64,000 bases of DNA, taken from the NCBI GenBank assembly GCA_039973685.1, contig JBDWKL010000005.1:1-64000 (forward strand), written 5' to 3'. Every line of letters begins with the position of its first letter. Positions within the stretch are counted from its first letter, which is position 1. The position numbers and the translations under genes are program-made. The notes under the pieces were generated by a model. That model was not told the DNA's origin and searched no databases. It saw nothing but the letters and a program-made list of their open reading frames with translations. This document shows, one piece after another, positions 19,241 through 27,856 of the stretch. The DNA comes from Hyphomicrobiales bacterium. Its GTDB lineage: Bacteria > Pseudomonadota > Alphaproteobacteria > Rhizobiales > JACESI01.

Positions 19241-20435
19241 CACGGTGTTCAACAAGCCCTTTACGCAACAAGAAGCAATCCCAGAAGTGGCGATTGAACG
19301 CGCTGTCGACATTCTGCGCGGTGGGCGTTTGCATCGTTATAACACGCTGGCCGATGAGACGGCTGAAGTCTCGCTGCTAGAAGAAGAATATGCCGCCTAT
19401 CAAGAAGCCAAATATTGTCTGGCGGTCACCTCTGGCGGACAGGCGATGCAGATTGCGTTGCGAGCGGCGGGTTTGAAGGCAGGGGACAAAATTCTCGCCA
19501 ACGCCTATACGCTCGCCCCTGTGCCTGGTGCTATTCACGTTGCAGGCGGTGTGCCTGTGTTTGTTGAAACGGGGCAAGATTGGCGCGTTGATATTGCAGA
19601 CCTTGCGGCCAAAGCAGAGGAGAGCGGCGCGAAGTTTTTTATGCTGTCCCATATGCGCGGCCACATTGCAGATATGGATGCCATCGTTGAAATTTGTGAA
19701 AAGTACGACATCACGCTGATTGAAGATTGTGCCCATACAATGGGTGCGCGATGGAAGGGTGTTCGCTCTGGAAACTTTGGGCGTGTCGCGTGTTTTTCAA
19801 CGCAGACTTATAAGCATATCAATTCTGGCGAAGGCGGTTTTCTCACTACCAATGATGAAGAACTAGCTGCTCGCGCAGTCATCATGTCGGGTTCGTATAT
19901 GCTTTATGGCCGTCATGGTGCGGCGCCATCTGAAGCAGCGTTTCATCAGGTGCGATTAGAAACACCTAATTGTTCCGCACGGCTAGATAATTTACGTGGC
20001 GCACTCCTTCGCGCTCAACTGTCTTTGTTGGATGACAATATTGCGCGATGGAACGAGCGTTACCGTGCCCTTGAGGTGGGATTGAAATCCGTTGCTGGTG
20101 CGCAAATCGTGGAGCGGGCGCAGCATGAAGCATTCGTTGGATCGTCGTTTCAATTTCACGCTTTGGGCGTTGATGATATTCCGACCTTTGTTGCTCGCCT
20201 TGCAAAACGCGGTGTGGAGCTTAAGTGGTTTGGCGCGGATGAGCCCGTGGCCTTCACCAGCCGCTATGATAGCTGGCAGTATTTTGATGACCTGCCAGAC
20301 CTCGTGCAGACCAAGCAGGCACTCGCCACGACATTGGACATGCGTGTACCGCTCACCTTCAGTGTTGAGGACTGTTCGCTTATTGCAAGCATTATTGCTG
20401 ACGAATTGGGCCAAGTATCTACCGCTAGGGCCTAG
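19233..20435 (+). CDS. DegT/DnrJ/EryC1/StrS-type PLP aminotransferase
   Basis: 400 residues of the fold-type I sugar-aminotransferase family. PLP residues: AVTSGGQAMQIAL for phosphate binding, EDCAHTMGA with the pyridine-N aspartate, and the Schiff-base lysine in STQTYKHINSGEGGF. These enzymes usually aminate keto-sugars, but some act on other ketones. Here no sugar-nucleotide gene is near; the partners are an HpsN-like dehydrogenase (eight-base overlap) and RidA, which suggests a small-molecule pathway. Start ATG at 19233 lies inside the end of the preceding gene. Confidence 0.92.
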   Translation: MTDTVFNKPFTQQEAIPEVAIERAVDILRGGRLHRYNTLADETAEVSLLEEEYAAYQEAKYCLAVTSGGQAMQIALRAAGLKAGDKILANAYTLAPVPGAIHVAGGVPVFVETGQDWRVDIADLAAKAEESGAKFFMLSHMRGHIADMDAIVEICEKYDITLIEDCAHTMGARWKGVRSGNFGRVACFSTQTYKHINSGEGGFLTTNDEELAARAVIMSGSYMLYGRHGAAPSEAAFHQVRLETPNCSARLDNLRGALLRAQLSLLDDNIARWNERYRALEVGLKSVAGAQIVERAQHEAFVGSSFQFHALGVDDIPTFVARLAKRGVELKWFGADEPVAFTSRYDSWQYFDDLPDLVQTKQALATTLDMRVPLTFSVEDCSLIASIIADELGQVSTARA

Positions 20436-20502
20436 ACGTTCACCGTGCCGTTTGTTTATAAGGTTTTGAACGAAGAAACGAGACAAAGCGCGAGAACGCA
20501 TC

Positions 20503-21249
20503 ATGGCAGGCCACAGTAAATTTAAGAACATCCAGTACCGCAAAGGTGCGCAGGACGCGAAACGCTCTAAGATGTTCTCAAAGCTATCAAAAGAGATCAC
20601 GGTTGCAGCCAAAATGGGCGGCGGCGATGTGGACGGCAATCCGCGCCTTCGCCTTGCTGTTCAAAACGCGCGCGGCCAGTCGATGCCGAAAGACAATATC
20701 GAACGCGCCATCAAAAAAGCTGAGGGCGGCGACGCGGATACATACGAAGAAATTCGCTATGAAGGCTACGGCCCCGGCGGTGTTGCTGTTATCGTTGAAT
20801 GCTTGACGGATAACCGCAACCGTTCTGCCTCTTCTGTTCGCTCAACCTTCACGAAGAATGGCGGCGCGATGGGTGAAACTGGTTCTGTCGGTTTCATGTT
20901 CAACCGCGTTGGCGAAGTCGTTTATCCCGCAGATGCGGGTGATGCTGATAGCATTATGGAAGCAGCCATTGAAGCGGGTGCAGAAGATTGCGAAAGCGAT
21001 GAAGATGGCCACTTTATTACTTGCGCCTTTGAAGATCTCGGCGATGTGTCAAAAGCACTCGGCGAAGCCTTGGGTGAAGCAGAAAGCGTGAAGCCAAACT
21101 GGAAGCCGCAAACGCTGACACCACTTGATGCGGATAAAGCGGGCACCTTGATGAAGCTCATCAACACTTTGGAAGATGATGACGACGTGCAAAACGTCTA
21201 TTCAAACATGGAAGTTGATGACGAAGTGCTGGCGGCTCTCGAAGGCTAG
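20503..21249 (+). CDS. yebC: YebC/PmpR family regulator (translation factor TACO1-like)
   Basis: 248 residues, full length. Starts [21 protein letters not shown], with the family [20 protein letters not shown] and [16 protein letters not shown] motifs. Long called a DNA-binding regulator; recent work on the family supports a role in easing ribosome stalling. It is normally the neighbour of ruvC in alphaproteobacteria, and here it precedes ruvCAB with an inserted Lrp-LysE pair. Its stop overlaps the end of the convergent Lrp gene by four bases. Confidence 0.96.
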   Translation: MAGHSKFKNIQYRKGAQDAKRSKMFSKLSKEITVAAKMGGGDVDGNPRLRLAVQNARGQSMPKDNIERAIKKAEGGDADTYEEIRYEGYGPGGVAVIVECLTDNRNRSASSVRSTFTKNGGAMGETGSVGFMFNRVGEVVYPADAGDADSIMEAAIEAGAEDCESDEDGHFITCAFEDLGDVSKALGEALGEAESVKPNWKPQTLTPLDADKAGTLMKLINTLEDDDDVQNVYSNMEVDDEVLAALEG

Positions 21250-21698
21250 CCTCTTTCATCCTTGGATGATCCCATAACGAAGTGTGAGGTGATGGTGGCA
21301 ACTTGTTCCACCGTGCCTAATGTATCGGTATGAAAAGTTTTGTAGCTTTCAAGGTCTGCCGTTTCGACCCGCAGTAAATATTCAAACGTGCCCGAAATAT
21401 TGTGACATTCGCTGACCTCAGGCGCGATGGACATGGCGCGTTCGAACGCTTGTTGATCTTGCTTTAAATGCCGCGACAAACCCACCGTTACATAAACAGT
21501 TAAACCTTTGCCCAACGCCTTGCGGTTGAGCGTTGCGCGATACCCCTCAATTATGCCTGAGCGCTCAAGCTCCTGCACGCGGCGCAAGCAGGCGGAGGCG
21601 GACAGGTTTATGCGGTCGGCGAGTTCCGCATTGCTGATACGGCCCTCTTTTTCCAAAATGCGCAATATTCTACGGTCTATATCGTCAATGTCGGTCAT
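21246..21698 (-). CDS. Lrp/AsnC family transcriptional regulator
   Basis: 150 residues: N-terminal helix-turn-helix ([38 protein letters not shown]) and a C-terminal RAM ligand-binding domain. Divergent from a LysE-type exporter 93 bases away, the common arrangement in which the regulator senses an amino acid and switches on its exporter. AT-rich spacer with inverted repeats (see 21699-21791). Confidence 0.93.
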   Translation of the reverse strand: MTDIDDIDRRILRILEKEGRISNAELADRINLSASACLRRVQELERSGIIEGYRATLNRKALGKGLTVYVTVGLSRHLKQDQQAFERAMSIAPEVSECHNISGTFEYLLRVETADLESYKTFHTDTLGTVEQVATITSHFVMGSSKDERG

Positions 21699-21791
21699 TA
21701 ATTGCGTATTATATTTATATAGAGCAATAATTGCAATTAAATTTGGTGTGACATAGGCTATTGTTGCGGAAATTGGAGATTTGACGCAATT
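21699..21791. promoter_or_regulatory. Divergent Lrp/LysE control region
   Basis: 93 AT-rich bases between divergent genes. They hold GCAAT-A-ATTGC (21724-21734) and a wider AATTGC ... GCAATT pair, the sort of dyads Lrp proteins bind. Sites are guessed from symmetry only. Confidence 0.4.
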
Positions 21792-22385
21792 ATGACGCTA
21801 GAAACCCTCATCGCCCTTGCCACATTCGCCGTTGCGACCTCTGTCACGCCGGGTCCGAATAACTTGATGCTCTTGGCATCTGGCGTGAATTTCGGCTTTT
21901 GGCGCACCGTGCCACATATGCTGGGCATTTCCATTGGTTTTGGCTTTTTGGTTTTTTCTATGGGGTCAGGCATTGGGGCGTTGATTGCGTTTAGCCCGAA
22001 CTTTCATCTGATCTTGAAAATCATAGGTGCGACCTATCTGCTCTATCTTGCATGGCGTATCGCTACATCAACCAGCCTTGGACAGGGCAGCGCTAAATCG
22101 CGACCGATGAACTTTCTTGAAGCTGCCGCTTTTCAATGGGTGAACCCGAAAGCATGGTCGATGGCACTTTCTGCCATTGCGCTTTTTAGTGATCCTGAAG
22201 GAACCATTTGGTCGACAATGCTTTTGTCCTTGGTGTTTGTATGCTGCAACTTTCCGTCTGTCATGGTGTGGACAGGGTTTGGCACAGTGATGCAGCGCTT
22301 CTTGTCAAACCCGACGCGCCTGCGGGTTTTCAACATCACAATGGGTATTTTGCTGGCGCTTACCGTTATTATGGTGGTGCGCTGA
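21792..22385 (+). CDS. LysE/RhtB family amino-acid exporter
   Basis: 197 residues with six probable membrane helices. The signature [15 protein letters not shown] lies at the end of helix one and the region [13 protein letters not shown] is also typical. Exports an amino acid or derivative; the substrate is not readable from sequence. Divergent from the Lrp gene that likely controls it. The pair interrupts the usual yebC-ruvC neighbourhood. Confidence 0.92.
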   Translation: MTLETLIALATFAVATSVTPGPNNLMLLASGVNFGFWRTVPHMLGISIGFGFLVFSMGSGIGALIAFSPNFHLILKIIGATYLLYLAWRIATSTSLGQGSAKSRPMNFLEAAAFQWVNPKAWSMALSAIALFSDPEGTIWSTMLLSLVFVCCNFPSVMVWTGFGTVMQRFLSNPTRLRVFNITMGILLALTVIMVVR

Positions 22386-22411
22386 GGGCAAAGGGCGCTA
22401 TCGTCTGCCCC

Positions 22412-22927
22412 ATGAGTGAAACGATTCGAATTTTGGGCATTGATCCGGGCCTGCGCAACACCGGCTGGGGCGTGATTGATGTGAAGGGGAACGGGCTTTC
22501 CTTCGTGGCGGCAGGCACGATTAAGGCGGCGACTGATGCTGACCTTGCTAACCGTCTGCTTGAAATATTCAACAGCCTCACCGCCGTGATTGGTGAGTGG
22601 CAACCGCAGGAAGCAGCGGTTGAAGAAACCTTCGTCAACAACAACCCGCGCTCCACATTGAAACTTGGCCAAGCGCGCGGCACAGCGCTTTTAGCGCCTG
22701 CGAAAGCGGGCTTGCGCGTTGGCGAATATGCGCCCAATCAAGTGAAGAAGAGTGTGATCGGCGTTGGTCACGGTGACAAGAAACAAATCAAAATGATGGT
22801 CGGTATTTTGTTGCCGAAAGCAAAATTTGACAGCGATGATGCGGCTGATGCTTTGGCGATTGCCATTTGTCACGCCCATAACAGGCAAACACTGGCCCAA
22901 CAAATGAGAATGGCAGCAGCACAATGA
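22412..22927 (+). CDS. ruvC: Crossover junction endodeoxyribonuclease RuvC
   Basis: 171 residues, as expected. Cuts Holliday junctions symmetrically. Acidic catalytic residues are in [14 protein letters not shown], in [10 protein letters not shown] and in [15 protein letters not shown]. Start ATG 22412 is chosen over the longer frame, whose first 68 residues overlap lysE. The stop overlaps ruvA by four bases (ATGA). Confidence 0.96.
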   Translation: MSETIRILGIDPGLRNTGWGVIDVKGNGLSFVAAGTIKAATDADLANRLLEIFNSLTAVIGEWQPQEAAVEETFVNNNPRSTLKLGQARGTALLAPAKAGLRVGEYAPNQVKKSVIGVGHGDKKQIKMMVGILLPKAKFDSDDAADALAIAICHAHNRQTLAQQMRMAAAQ

Positions 22928-23541
22928 TTGGGAAGCTCAAAGGTGTGGTGGATAGTTATGGTGATGATTATCTGATCCTCGATGTGCAAGGCGTCGGGTA
23001 TCAAGTGCATTGCTCGGTGAAAACACTGGGCGCATTACCCCAAGCGGGTGAAGCTGCGACGCTCGCCATTGAAACCCATGTACGCGAGACAGAAATCAAA
23101 CTGTTTGGTTTCGCCTCTGACCTAGAACGCGAATGGTTCCGTCTGTTGCAAAACGTGCAAGGTGTTGGCGCGAAAGTGGCACTTGCGATTTTAGGCACGT
23201 TGACCGCCAGCGAACTTGCATCCGCCATTGCGCTGCAAGATAAAGCGATGGTCTCTCGTGCCCCCGGTGTTGGGCCGAAGGTCGCGCAGCGCATTGTGCT
23301 GGAACTTAAAAACAAAGTGCCTGCCATGTCAGGAGACGCGACAGGTACAATTGGCCTGCAACAAGAACTCGGCGAGGGTGTTGCCTCTTCTGCCGTATCC
23401 GATGCCGTATCAGCACTCACGAATTTGGGTTACAGCGCTCAGCAAGCAAGCGGTGCGATAGCTGCCGTTGTTCAACGTGAGGGTGAAGACGCGGATGCTC
23501 AAACACTGATTAGGTTGGGGCTGAAAGAACTGGCGAGTTAG
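22924..23541 (+). CDS. ruvA: Holliday junction branch migration protein RuvA
   Basis: 205 residues: OB-fold domain I ([21 protein letters not shown]), two helix-hairpin-helix motifs ([18 protein letters not shown] and [17 protein letters not shown]), and a C-terminal RuvB-contact domain. The ruvA tetramer holds the junction for RuvB. Coupled to ruvC; separated from ruvB by two membrane-protein genes. Confidence 0.96.
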   Translation: MIGKLKGVVDSYGDDYLILDVQGVGYQVHCSVKTLGALPQAGEAATLAIETHVRETEIKLFGFASDLEREWFRLLQNVQGVGAKVALAILGTLTASELASAIALQDKAMVSRAPGVGPKVAQRIVLELKNKVPAMSGDATGTIGLQQELGEGVASSAVSDAVSALTNLGYSAQQASGAIAAVVQREGEDADAQTLIRLGLKELAS

Positions 23542-23648
23542 TGTCCACAATGGTGGTATGGAGCAAAATTCGACGGGTTATTTTTTAGGAGACCACAAGT
23601 CTTGTTGACGGCTCTCCTTATTGTTTGGCGCTATTTGCGACCTAAAAA

Positions 23649-24191
23649 ATGGGTGTGGCCATGATGCCATTTTTACGATGGTCTATATTTCATTTCGTTG
23701 TCTGCTTGATTGTTGCAACGGCATTGAGCGCGGTTCTTCTTTCTCTCGTCACGAATTTTGATTATCTGCTGCCAATAAAAATTAAGACGGCTGTCGTCAG
23801 TGATGTTTCTTTTTGGCAGCTCATTTGGAACATAATCAAAGCCGCGAGCCTTTATTTTGCGCTCGGATTATTTTTCGCAGGCTTCGGGTTTGGCAGTTTT
23901 GCGCTTGGCTTGAGCATTGGCTTGTGCGCGGTTTACTATTCTTTGCGTGGGTTCCTTGATACGTGGATCGTTATCGGTTCCGCGTTCCTCGCCTGCTCAT
24001 TCGTTTCCATCCCTGCTTGGCAGGCAATAATTGAACGCAGTCTTTCTGGAAAAGGGGCTTTCAATTTTTTACTCAACCTACCGGTGGCAGCAATACCCGT
24101 GATTGGCCCGTTGGCTGCTTATATCGTCTGGATAAAGCGGCCAAGGCGTTTTATTGGTCCGCTGACTTTTGAGGAAAAAGAAACTTTATAA
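23649..24191 (+). CDS. Membrane protein, paralogue of the next gene, unknown
   Basis: 180 residues with about four membrane helices. The end reads IVWIKRPRRFIGPLTFEEKE, closely mirrored by [17 protein letters not shown] in the next protein, so the two are tandem paralogues. No family recognised. Lies between ruvA (107-base gap) and its paralogue (21 bases). Start ATG 23649 or the internal ATG five codons on. Confidence 0.75.
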   Translation: MGVAMMPFLRWSIFHFVVCLIVATALSAVLLSLVTNFDYLLPIKIKTAVVSDVSFWQLIWNIIKAASLYFALGLFFAGFGFGSFALGLSIGLCAVYYSLRGFLDTWIVIGSAFLACSFVSIPAWQAIIERSLSGKGAFNFLLNLPVAAIPVIGPLAAYIVWIKRPRRFIGPLTFEEKETL

Positions 24192-24212
24192 GATGACAAA
24201 GGTTTTGGTACA

Positions 24213-24749
24213 TTGATCTCAGGCACTGATTATAAAAAGCGCACGCGCACACGGTTTGTCATTTATGCCGTGGTTGCTGGCCCGCTTATGGGGCTGGGCT
24301 TGTGCTTATGCCTTCTTATTCCGTTTGGCTTGTTTGAGAAGTTTTTTGGTCTTGAGCAACACCGCGCCATTGCCTTTTTACCCGTGAAGCTTGCTGTTCA
24401 ATGGTTCTTTCCAATTGGTACGGGCCCTGCGTTGTTAACAGGGCTTGTTGCGATGGCGCGGTTTATTAAGAAGCAGGGCATTGAGATTGGTGATGTTTTG
24501 GTTTCGTCAGCAATCGGCGCGGTTCTGGGCAATTCAGCAGCCATGGTTTTAGCGTTGCAGCTTTGGCAGGGCGAGCGCTCGGATGTGGTCTCCCTACCCG
24601 TTTTGGTGTTCCTCATCGCGCTGCCCTTGGTGCTTGGGCCGATTGTCTCCGCGATATTGTGGCTTTCTCGACCTAAAGAATGGATTGGGCCGCTGACAAA
24701 AGAAGAACTTGCCGTTTGGCGTGGCGAACAAGACGCGGTAAACCAATGA
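24213..24749 (+). CDS. Membrane protein, paralogue of the preceding gene, unknown
   Basis: 178 residues, about four membrane helices, with a C-terminal [18 protein letters not shown] motif shared with the upstream protein. TTG start at 24213 is the only reasonable one in frame. Its stop is one base before ruvB, so it is almost certainly co-transcribed and perhaps translation-coupled with ruvB. Function unknown; nothing links it directly to recombination besides position. Confidence 0.75.
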   Translation: MISGTDYKKRTRTRFVIYAVVAGPLMGLGLCLCLLIPFGLFEKFFGLEQHRAIAFLPVKLAVQWFFPIGTGPALLTGLVAMARFIKKQGIEIGDVLVSSAIGAVLGNSAAMVLALQLWQGERSDVVSLPVLVFLIALPLVLGPIVSAILWLSRPKEWIGPLTKEELAVWRGEQDAVNQ

Positions 24750-24750
24750 C

Positions 24751-25803
24751 ATGAGTGATTCATACGAAGACGCAGACCGCATTATTACGCCTGAAGTCCG
24801 TGAGGACGATGATACGTCGATCCGCCCGTTAGCGATTGACGAGTTCACGGGCCAAAAAGAAGCGCGGGAAAATTTGAAGGTTTTCATCGGAGCGGCGAAA
24901 GCGCGCGGCGATGCGTTGGATCATGTTCTTTTCGTTGGCCCGCCCGGTCTTGGCAAGACGACGCTTGCGCAAATTGTTGCTCGTGAGTTGGGCGTTAATT
25001 TCCGTTCTACCTCAGGGCCAGTGATTGCAAAATCTGGCGATCTTGCAGCGCTGCTAACCAACCTCGAAGAAAACGATGTTCTCTTCATTGATGAAATCCA
25101 TCGGTTAAGCCCTGCGGTTGAAGAAATTTTATATCCCGCGATGGAAGATTTTCAGCTTGATCTAATTATCGGTGAGGGGCCAGCGGCGCGCTCTGTGAAG
25201 ATTGATCTTGCAAAATTCACCCTTGTTGCCGCGACCACTCGCTTGGGTCTTCTAACAACGCCATTGCGCGATCGTTTTGGCATTCCAATCAGGCTTAATT
25301 TTTACACGGTTGAGGAGCTTGAAGGCATCGTCACCCGTGGCGCGCGGATTGTGGGCATTGGCATGACGCCGGATGGCGCCAAAGAAGTAGCGCGGCGCTC
25401 TCGTGGTACACCGCGGATTGCGGGCCGCTTGCTTCGTCGTGTGCGTGATTTTGCAATTTATGACGGGGCAACAGAAATCACTGCAGAAATTGCAGATAAA
25501 GCACTGCAACGCCTCGATGTCGATCAGCGTGGGCTTGATGCTTTGGATAAGCGCTATCTCAACCAGATCGCGCTGAATTTTGGTGGTGGACCTGTTGGCA
25601 TTGAGACAATTGCCGCTTCCTTATCAGAACCGCGTGATGCGATTGAAGAGATTGTGGAGCCTTATCTTATCCAGCAAGGTTTCGTGCAGCGCACCCCGCG
25701 TGGTCGTTTATTGACACCGGCAGCATTCTCTCATCTTGGCCTTGCTGTGCCAGAAGGCGGCGGGACGGCTCAGTTTGGTTTGTTTGCTGAAAGTGACGAA
25801 TAA
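24751..25803 (+). CDS. ruvB: Holliday junction branch migration ATPase RuvB
   Basis: 350 residues. AAA+ motor: Walker [11 protein letters not shown], Walker [10 protein letters not shown], sensor ATTRLG, arginine-finger area PLRDRFG and a C-terminal winged helix ([14 protein letters not shown]). Forms hexamers on both sides of the RuvA-junction complex. Confidence 0.97.
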   Translation: MSDSYEDADRIITPEVREDDDTSIRPLAIDEFTGQKEARENLKVFIGAAKARGDALDHVLFVGPPGLGKTTLAQIVARELGVNFRSTSGPVIAKSGDLAALLTNLEENDVLFIDEIHRLSPAVEEILYPAMEDFQLDLIIGEGPAARSVKIDLAKFTLVAATTRLGLLTTPLRDRFGIPIRLNFYTVEELEGIVTRGARIVGIGMTPDGAKEVARRSRGTPRIAGRLLRRVRDFAIYDGATEITAEIADKALQRLDVDQRGLDALDKRYLNQIALNFGGGPVGIETIAASLSEPRDAIEEIVEPYLIQQGFVQRTPRGRLLTPAAFSHLGLAVPEGGGTAQFGLFAESDE

Positions 25804-25901
25804 TTCGGCAAATTAGTTTTGTCAGATCTGTTACTTTCCAAGGCTGATTTAATCTTGTAATAAAGCGCGAGAAAATCCTCCGAATTTTGGAACAATAAAC
25901 G

Positions 25902-26879
25902 ATGACAGACGACATTCGCCACGATTGGACTTTGGCTGAGGCTGAGGCGCTTTTTAACAAGCCATTCAATGACCTCTTGTTTGATGCACAGGTGATGCAT
26001 CGCCGTTATCACGATCCTAATGCGGTTCAAATTTCCACGCTCATCTCCATTAAGACAGGCGGTTGTCCTGAAGATTGCAAATATTGTCCGCAATCGTCGC
26101 GTTATAATACGGGGCTTTCTGCTGATAAGTTGATGGAAGTTGAGAAAGTGCTAGAGGCAGCACAGCGGGCAAAGTCTGCTGGCGCGTCGCGGTTTTGTAT
26201 GGGTGCTGCTTGGCGCTCTCCGAAAGATCGCGACCTTGATAAAGTCAAAGCGATGGTGTCAGGCGTTAAAGCACTTGGTATGGAAACCTGTGCGACCCTT
26301 GGTATGGTGACGATTGATCAGGCCTCTGAGCTGCGGGACGCAGGTCTTGATTATTATAACCACAATATTGATACGGGCGAAGAATACTATGAAGAGGTGA
26401 TCACTACGCGCACCTTTGAAGACCGTATGAATACACTTTCTAATGTGCGCGATGCGGGCATTAATGTGTGCTGTGGCGGTATTATCGGTATGGGCGAAAA
26501 AGAAACCAACCGCGCCTCAATGCTCACGACTTTGGCAAACCTTGAAGAACATCCCGATTCAGTGCCAATCAACATGCTGGTAAAAGTGCCTGGTACACCG
26601 TTTGAGGTGAACCAAGATGTTGAAGGCGTTGATTTCGTGCGCGTGATTGCGGTTGCACGCATCATGATGCCACAGGCTGTTGTGCGGTTGTCGGCAGGAC
26701 GTGAAGAAATGAATGATGAGATGCAGGCGCTTTGTTTCTTGGCTGGTGCAAACTCAATCTTCTACGGTGAGCAATTGCTTACAACGCCAAACCCTAAAGC
26801 TGAGAAAGATCAGCTCCTCATGGAAAAGCTAGGCATTAAGCCGCTTGTTCCTGAAGGGGTATCTATCGCTGCTGAATAA
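25902..26879 (+). CDS. bioB: Biotin synthase
   Basis: 325 residues. Radical SAM enzyme that inserts sulfur into dethiobiotin. The SAM cluster is [16 protein letters not shown]; other cluster ligands lie in [18 protein letters not shown] and [12 protein letters not shown], with the arginine in VRLSAGRE. Stand-alone gene facing bioY across a shared terminator; the rest of the bio operon is not in the window. Confidence 0.97.
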   Translation: MTDDIRHDWTLAEAEALFNKPFNDLLFDAQVMHRRYHDPNAVQISTLISIKTGGCPEDCKYCPQSSRYNTGLSADKLMEVEKVLEAAQRAKSAGASRFCMGAAWRSPKDRDLDKVKAMVSGVKALGMETCATLGMVTIDQASELRDAGLDYYNHNIDTGEEYYEEVITTRTFEDRMNTLSNVRDAGINVCCGGIIGMGEKETNRASMLTTLANLEEHPDSVPINMLVKVPGTPFEVNQDVEGVDFVRVIAVARIMMPQAVVRLSAGREEMNDEMQALCFLAGANSIFYGEQLLTTPNPKAEKDQLLMEKLGIKPLVPEGVSIAAE

Positions 26880-26910
26880 CAGAGCGCGCTTTAAGTGAAC
26901 AGATCAAACA

Positions 26911-26943
26911 AAAAAGCCCCGCTCAATGAGCGGGGCTTTTTCT
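26911..26943. terminator. Bidirectional terminator between bioB and bioY
   Basis: A 10-base stem AGCCCCGCTC / GAGCGGGGCT with an AAT loop, flanked by A-run and T-run, works on both strands for the convergent bioB and bioY genes. Confidence 0.92.
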
Positions 26944-26961
26944 TGTTCAATAATTGTTGGC

Positions 26962-27561
26962 TTACTTGTTGCCGATCATCTTCCAAATCATTGGGAAGAG
27001 TGCCGCTGCAAGTGCCACTTTTACAAGGTCAGCAATGATGAAAGGCTGAAAGCCAAACTCAATTGCTTTTGCAAAGCCGATGCCGCCAAATTCTGTGATT
27101 GGCAAGAACGGTGCTGCAAGCCACAAAACGCCTAGAGCGTAGATTGCGGCAAGGCCGAAGAGCATCGCAAGTGCTGTGGTTACAAAATTGCGGTCCCAAC
27201 CACGTTCTGCAAGTGTACCTGTAATGAAGGCTGCAACAACGAAGCCAATAAGGAAGCCGCCTGTTGGGCCAGCCATGTAAAGAAGGCCGATGCCTTTTTC
27301 AGGAGTGCCAGCAAAAACTGGAAGGCCAGCAGCGCCTTCTGCAAGATACAAAAGAACAGTTGCAACACCAAGGCGCGAACCGAATGCGGCACCAATTGCG
27401 AGGATCACGAAGACCTGCATTGTCATTGGTACTGGGTAGAATGGAATTTGAATTTTTGCTGAAACCCAAATGGCAAGAGAGCCAAGAATTGCAAGCGTGA
27501 TATTCTTAAGGAGGGAAGGGCTGGCGAACTGTTGCGCAAGCACCGGATTAGCTGTGGTCAT
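26962..27561 (-). CDS. bioY: Biotin transporter BioY (S component)
   Basis: 199 residues with six membrane helices. The conserved VSAKIQIPFYPVPMTMQ loop and the LYLAEGAAGLPVFAG segment mark BioY. Imports biotin, alone or with an ECF energy module (bioM/bioN not present here). ATG at 27561. I looked for a BioR site (TTATCTATAA type) before bioB and bioY and did not find one. Confidence 0.95.
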   Translation of the reverse strand: MTTANPVLAQQFASPSLLKNITLAILGSLAIWVSAKIQIPFYPVPMTMQVFVILAIGAAFGSRLGVATVLLYLAEGAAGLPVFAGTPEKGIGLLYMAGPTGGFLIGFVVAAFITGTLAERGWDRNFVTTALAMLFGLAAIYALGVLWLAAPFLPITEFGGIGFAKAIEFGFQPFIIADLVKVALAAALFPMIWKMIGNK

Positions 27562-27813
27562 AATGGCCTCATTGGTTGGCTATATCGTTGGTTTCCTTTT
27601 AGCGCTTCATGGGGCCATGACGCAAGTGCGAGATGTGAGTAATTATGCAGAGTGGATTTGTGTGGAATGTTTGGTATTTAGGATTTTGTGGCCGCATGGG
27701 ATGTTTTGGTCCACATTGCTGAACTTTCGATGTTTTTCTTCGAGTTAGAGCGGCATGAAAAATGCCCTGCTCGCGACGAACAATCAATTGCATCGAAGGT
27801 TCGATGATGTTGA
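27562..27813. other. Intergenic region between bioY and the alanine symporter
   Basis: About 250 bases with no convincing gene. Contains the bioY promoter side and small hairpins: CATCGAA-GG-TTCGATG (27791-27806) and GGCAT / ATGCC around 27752-27766. ORFs across it overlap bioY antisense and are rejected. Confidence 0.5.
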
Positions 27814-27850
27814 AGAAAAAGCAGACGGCGCCAGAGTTGGCGCCGTCATT
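27814..27850 (-). terminator. Terminator of the alanine symporter gene
   Basis: On the minus strand a perfect 10-base stem GACGGCGCCA / TGGCGCCGTC (27824-27847) with loop of four, then TGCTTTTT. Seven bases after the symporter stop. Confidence 0.88.
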
Positions 27851-27856
27851 TTTGTT

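Noticed and set aside
23542-23648. GGAGACC ... GGCTCTCC hairpin followed by TTATT after ruvA, as terminator
   Set aside because: Stem has a bulge and no real T-run; weak, and would split an operon that otherwise looks continuous.
26880-27600. Possible BioR regulator sites near bioB and bioY
   Set aside because: I found no TTATCTATAA-like palindrome before either gene.
27470-27748. 92-codon frame over the bioY start
   Set aside because: Antisense to bioY and without a ribosome site.
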